From Druceiella hillmani (Eukaryota > Arthropoda > Insecta > Lepidoptera > Hepialidae), in assembly GCA_039881145.1 (NCBI GenBank), contig JAYKKI010000133.1, positions 2,560,501 to 2,624,500 on the forward strand: a DNA stretch of 64,000 nucleotides, read 5' to 3'. A program made the position numbers and the translations under genes. Shown here in pieces: positions 62,260-64,000 of the stretch (positions within the stretch are counted from its first letter, which is position 1; each line of letters begins with the position of its first letter). Under the pieces are notes generated by a model. That model was not told where the DNA came from. It did no database searches and saw only the letters and a list, made by a program, of their open reading frames with translations.

Positions 62260-62598
62260 TTAAACTTTGTGTAAAAATTTTGGATACGAGAAAAATATAA
62301 GTACTAACAAATAATCAGAGCGACAAACCTTTATTATTACTTCTAATTCCTGGACATATTTTGCGTGGACATCAAACTGAAAAATCCCTGTGTACGTGGC
62401 AAGTCGTTTAGAATACCTCTGTTCCGTATGAAATCTACAGTATTCATCATAGTTAACCAAAAATAGATAATTTAATGCCGATTTCCTCATCTCTTGACAA
62501 CCTTTGTTGAAAATTGCAGACAAATTAATCAAACATTCATCAGTACAGCATATGAAAGTTGTCAGATCAACGAACTCTACTAGATTTATGTTTTCTAT
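62260..62598 (-). CDS. Exon candidate in the 1149-bp unit, possibly chemosensory-receptor-like (unit 2)
   Basis: The minus-strand frame is open from 62598 to 62260. It reads ENINLVEFVDLTTFICCTDE, then CLINLSAIFNKGCQEMRKSA, then LNYLFLVNYDEYCRFHTEQR and YSKRLATYTGIFQFDVHAKY. A good splice donor (AAG|GTTTGT) sits at 62329/62328 in phase 0, so the coding exon probably ends at 62329. Possible acceptors (TTATTAG, GAATAG, CTAG) lie around 62585-62610. A modest hydrophobic stretch (FVDLTTFICCTDECLINLSAIF) followed by a charged segment with YDEY.RFHTE resembles the region after the second membrane helix of insect odorant receptors. I rate that match as weak. A short upstream frame (MERSWLFQRSGEAP) followed by GTAAAC, about 60 bp before this exon, could be a first exon, but its phase does not join cleanly. 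Confidence 0.4.
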   Translation of the reverse strand: MENINLVEFVDLTTFICCTDECLINLSAIFNKGCQEMRKSALNYLFLVNYDEYCRFHTEQRYSKRLATYTGIFQFDVHAKYVQELEVIIKVCRSDYLLVLIFFSYPKFLHKV

Positions 62599-63408
62599 TC
62601 AATCTAATAACAGTACGTATCGATTGATCATATCTACTTGAGAAGATCAGGTTTACGGTGCCTCGCCTGAACGTTGGAATAACCAACTTCGCTCCATTAG
62701 TATAATGTATACGTTTGTAATAAAATTTATAATTTTTAATAATTATCTGTTATTGTTTCATAAAACTCCATAACTATTCCACGCTTTTTAATAAAACACA
62801 TACACCATACATTTAATTGTGAATAAGTTTTATTAAATTTATTAACTCTATTAAAAAGTAATCTAAATAAAAACAGTACACTACTTGAAAATGAAACAGT
62901 GCTAAACACAACAAAAACTCTTCTATATTTTAATAAAATAACTAAAGTAGCACATACTCCAAGACGAGCATTGGCAAAAATAAAAATAATAAAAGCAAAA
63001 AGAAGAGTAATTTATAAGTAAGCATAGTTTTCTTATCAGTGCCTAGGATAGCTTGCAATACAAGGGGCAGGATATCAACAACTATAAGCCATTATCGAAA
63101 GGAAAAAGCAGAAAAAAAACAGAGTAGGAAGATTATGTATATTTCGTCTTCAGAACATAAGGGAATTTTTCAACGCCTTCAAGGGTGTTTTGATAAAGGT
63201 TTCTGTCAATAATTTACAGTTAATGCTGACAAGCGCTAACTTTCGACAGAAGACGCGCCCTTAACAAGAGGAAAGTTTTTCCTGTATACTTTCCTCTTGT
63301 TACATTATTATAACTCGTGTTATAACATTAGAAATAAGAAACGCTTTATATAACCATGTTTTAACTCGTGTTATAACATTAGAAATAAGAAACTCTTCAT
63401 ATAACAAA

Positions 63409-63747
63409 TTAAACTTTGTGTAAAAATTTTGGATACGAGAAAAATATAAGTACTAACAAATAATCAGAGCGACAAACCTTTATTATTACTTCTAATTCCT
63501 GGACATATTTTGCGTGGACATCAAACTGAAAAATCCCTGTGTACGTGGCAAGTCGTTTAGAATACCTCTGTTCCGTATGAAATCTACAGTATTCATCATA
63601 GTTAACCAAAAATAGATAATTTAATGCCGATTTCCTCATCTCTTGACAACCTTTGTTGAAAATTACTGACAAATTTATCAAACATTCATCAGTAAAACAT
63701 ATGAAAGTTTTCAGATCGACGAACTCTACTATATTTACGTTTTCTAT
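63409..63747 (-). CDS. Exon candidate, diverged copy (unit 3)
   Basis: Same exon shifted by 1149 bp. It is open throughout despite about 10% nucleotide divergence in its 5' part. Changes include Ile to Val, Leu to Ile, Thr to Lys, Cys to Phe and Ala to Val plus silent third-position changes (GTT/GTC, ATT/ATA). There are no stops or indels. The donor equivalent is at 63478/63477. The absence of frameshifts while the flanking presumed intron accumulates clustered differences supports a real exon. Confidence 0.4.
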   Translation of the reverse strand: MENVNIVEFVDLKTFICFTDECLINLSVIFNKGCQEMRKSALNYLFLVNYDEYCRFHTEQRYSKRLATYTGIFQFDVHAKYVQELEVIIKVCRSDYLLVLIFFSYPKFLHKV

Positions 63748-63868
63748 TCAATCTAATAACAGTACGTCTCGATTAACCACATCTACTTGAAAAGATGACG
63801 TTTACGGTGCGTCGCCTGAACGTTGGAATAACCAACTTCGCTCCATTAGTATAATGTATACGTTTGTA

Positions 63869-63912
63869 ATACACACACACACACACCATACACTCAAACA
63901 CACACATGTACA
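63869..63912. repeat. (CA)n microsatellite
   Basis: ACACACACACACACAC followed by CACTCAAACACACACATG. It marks the end of similarity between unit 3 and units 1-2. Confidence 0.9.
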
Positions 63913-64000
63913 TATTTGTAATAATTTTCTAGGTAATAGGTTAATGCAGTGTAAATAAATAAACGAATATCCAGAAAATAACGTACCTCTGCCTGTCTCT

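Larger units (their letters stand above)
61274..63868. repeat. 1149-bp tandem duplication, about 2.25 units
   Basis: Unit 1 spans about 61277-62425, unit 2 62426-63574 and a partial unit 3 63575-63868. Units 1 and 2 look almost identical; the one difference I saw is C at 61298 against T at 62447. Unit 3 is identical to unit 2 for about 90 bp and then, from about 63664, differs at about 17 of the next 160 positions before similarity ends at a (CA)n tract. Each full unit carries the exon candidate (complete in unit 2 only), a 14-bp perfect hairpin (TAACAAGAGGAAAG and its inverse, about 62115-62153) and a ~53-bp tandem pair (AACTCGTGTTATAACATTAG.., about 62164 and 62217). Confidence 0.95.

Overview
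This window is very AT-rich nuclear DNA from a eukaryote, almost certainly an insect. The evidence is a family of degenerate dispersed repeats with the layout I associate with insect genomes (a 'TTAGG(A/T)TTC.. tAC(C/T)TCAAAAGG' start, a CTGTCTGTC stretch, a '..CTCGCACTTGG' end), decayed mariner and hAT-like transposases, a relic of an insect-typical orphan family, a tRNA-derived SINE, and long (TA)n microsatellites. The order cannot be fixed from sequence alone; Lepidoptera, Trichoptera, Coleoptera and Hemiptera are all possible. There are no bacterial-type genes, operons, CRISPR arrays or rRNA, and no functional tRNA was recognised.

Layout. 0-8 kb is a graveyard of DNA transposons: a ribozyme-bearing foldback element (321-512), an orphan transposon-linked relic (801-1447), an hAT-like relic (5440-6340), a mariner relic (6735-7470) and a TTAA-flanked MITE (7876-8100). 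8-24 kb is mostly unannotated AT-rich sequence with (TA)n tracts, short hairpins, degenerate tandem repeats and one SINE. 23.5-29 kb holds a second foldback element with perfect 70-bp arms, a small tandem array, a GC-richer CCAAT-containing patch, a LINE 3' fragment between two dispersed-repeat copies, and a SINE. 37-47 kb is a nested repeat block: two more foldback elements, a SINE inside another repeat, a ~96-bp satellite of about 20 units and a long-armed foldback. 49-59 kb has further tandem arrays with periods of ~300, 16 and ~135 bp. 61-64 kb is a 1149-bp tandem duplication carrying the only good protein-coding exon candidate.

Main discovery. The five dispersed foldback elements carry 41-nt sequences that fold as minimal type I hammerhead ribozymes: stem I CCAC/GTGG, core CTGAAGA, a stem II hairpin, GAAA, a 3-bp stem III with a 2-nt loop, and a GTC cleavage triplet. 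Two elements have clear 9-13 bp target-site duplications and a one-sided ~40-bp tail, and a third has a 9-bp one. This points to a Penelope-like or retrozyme-like RNA-mediated origin rather than an ordinary TIR transposon. One element is inserted inside a dispersed repeat.

Genes. No complete gene can be supported. The best coding signal is a minus-strand exon in the 1149-bp array. It has one intact copy, one diverged but still open copy and one truncated copy. Its protein loosely resembles the N-terminal third of an insect chemosensory receptor, but that assignment is weak.
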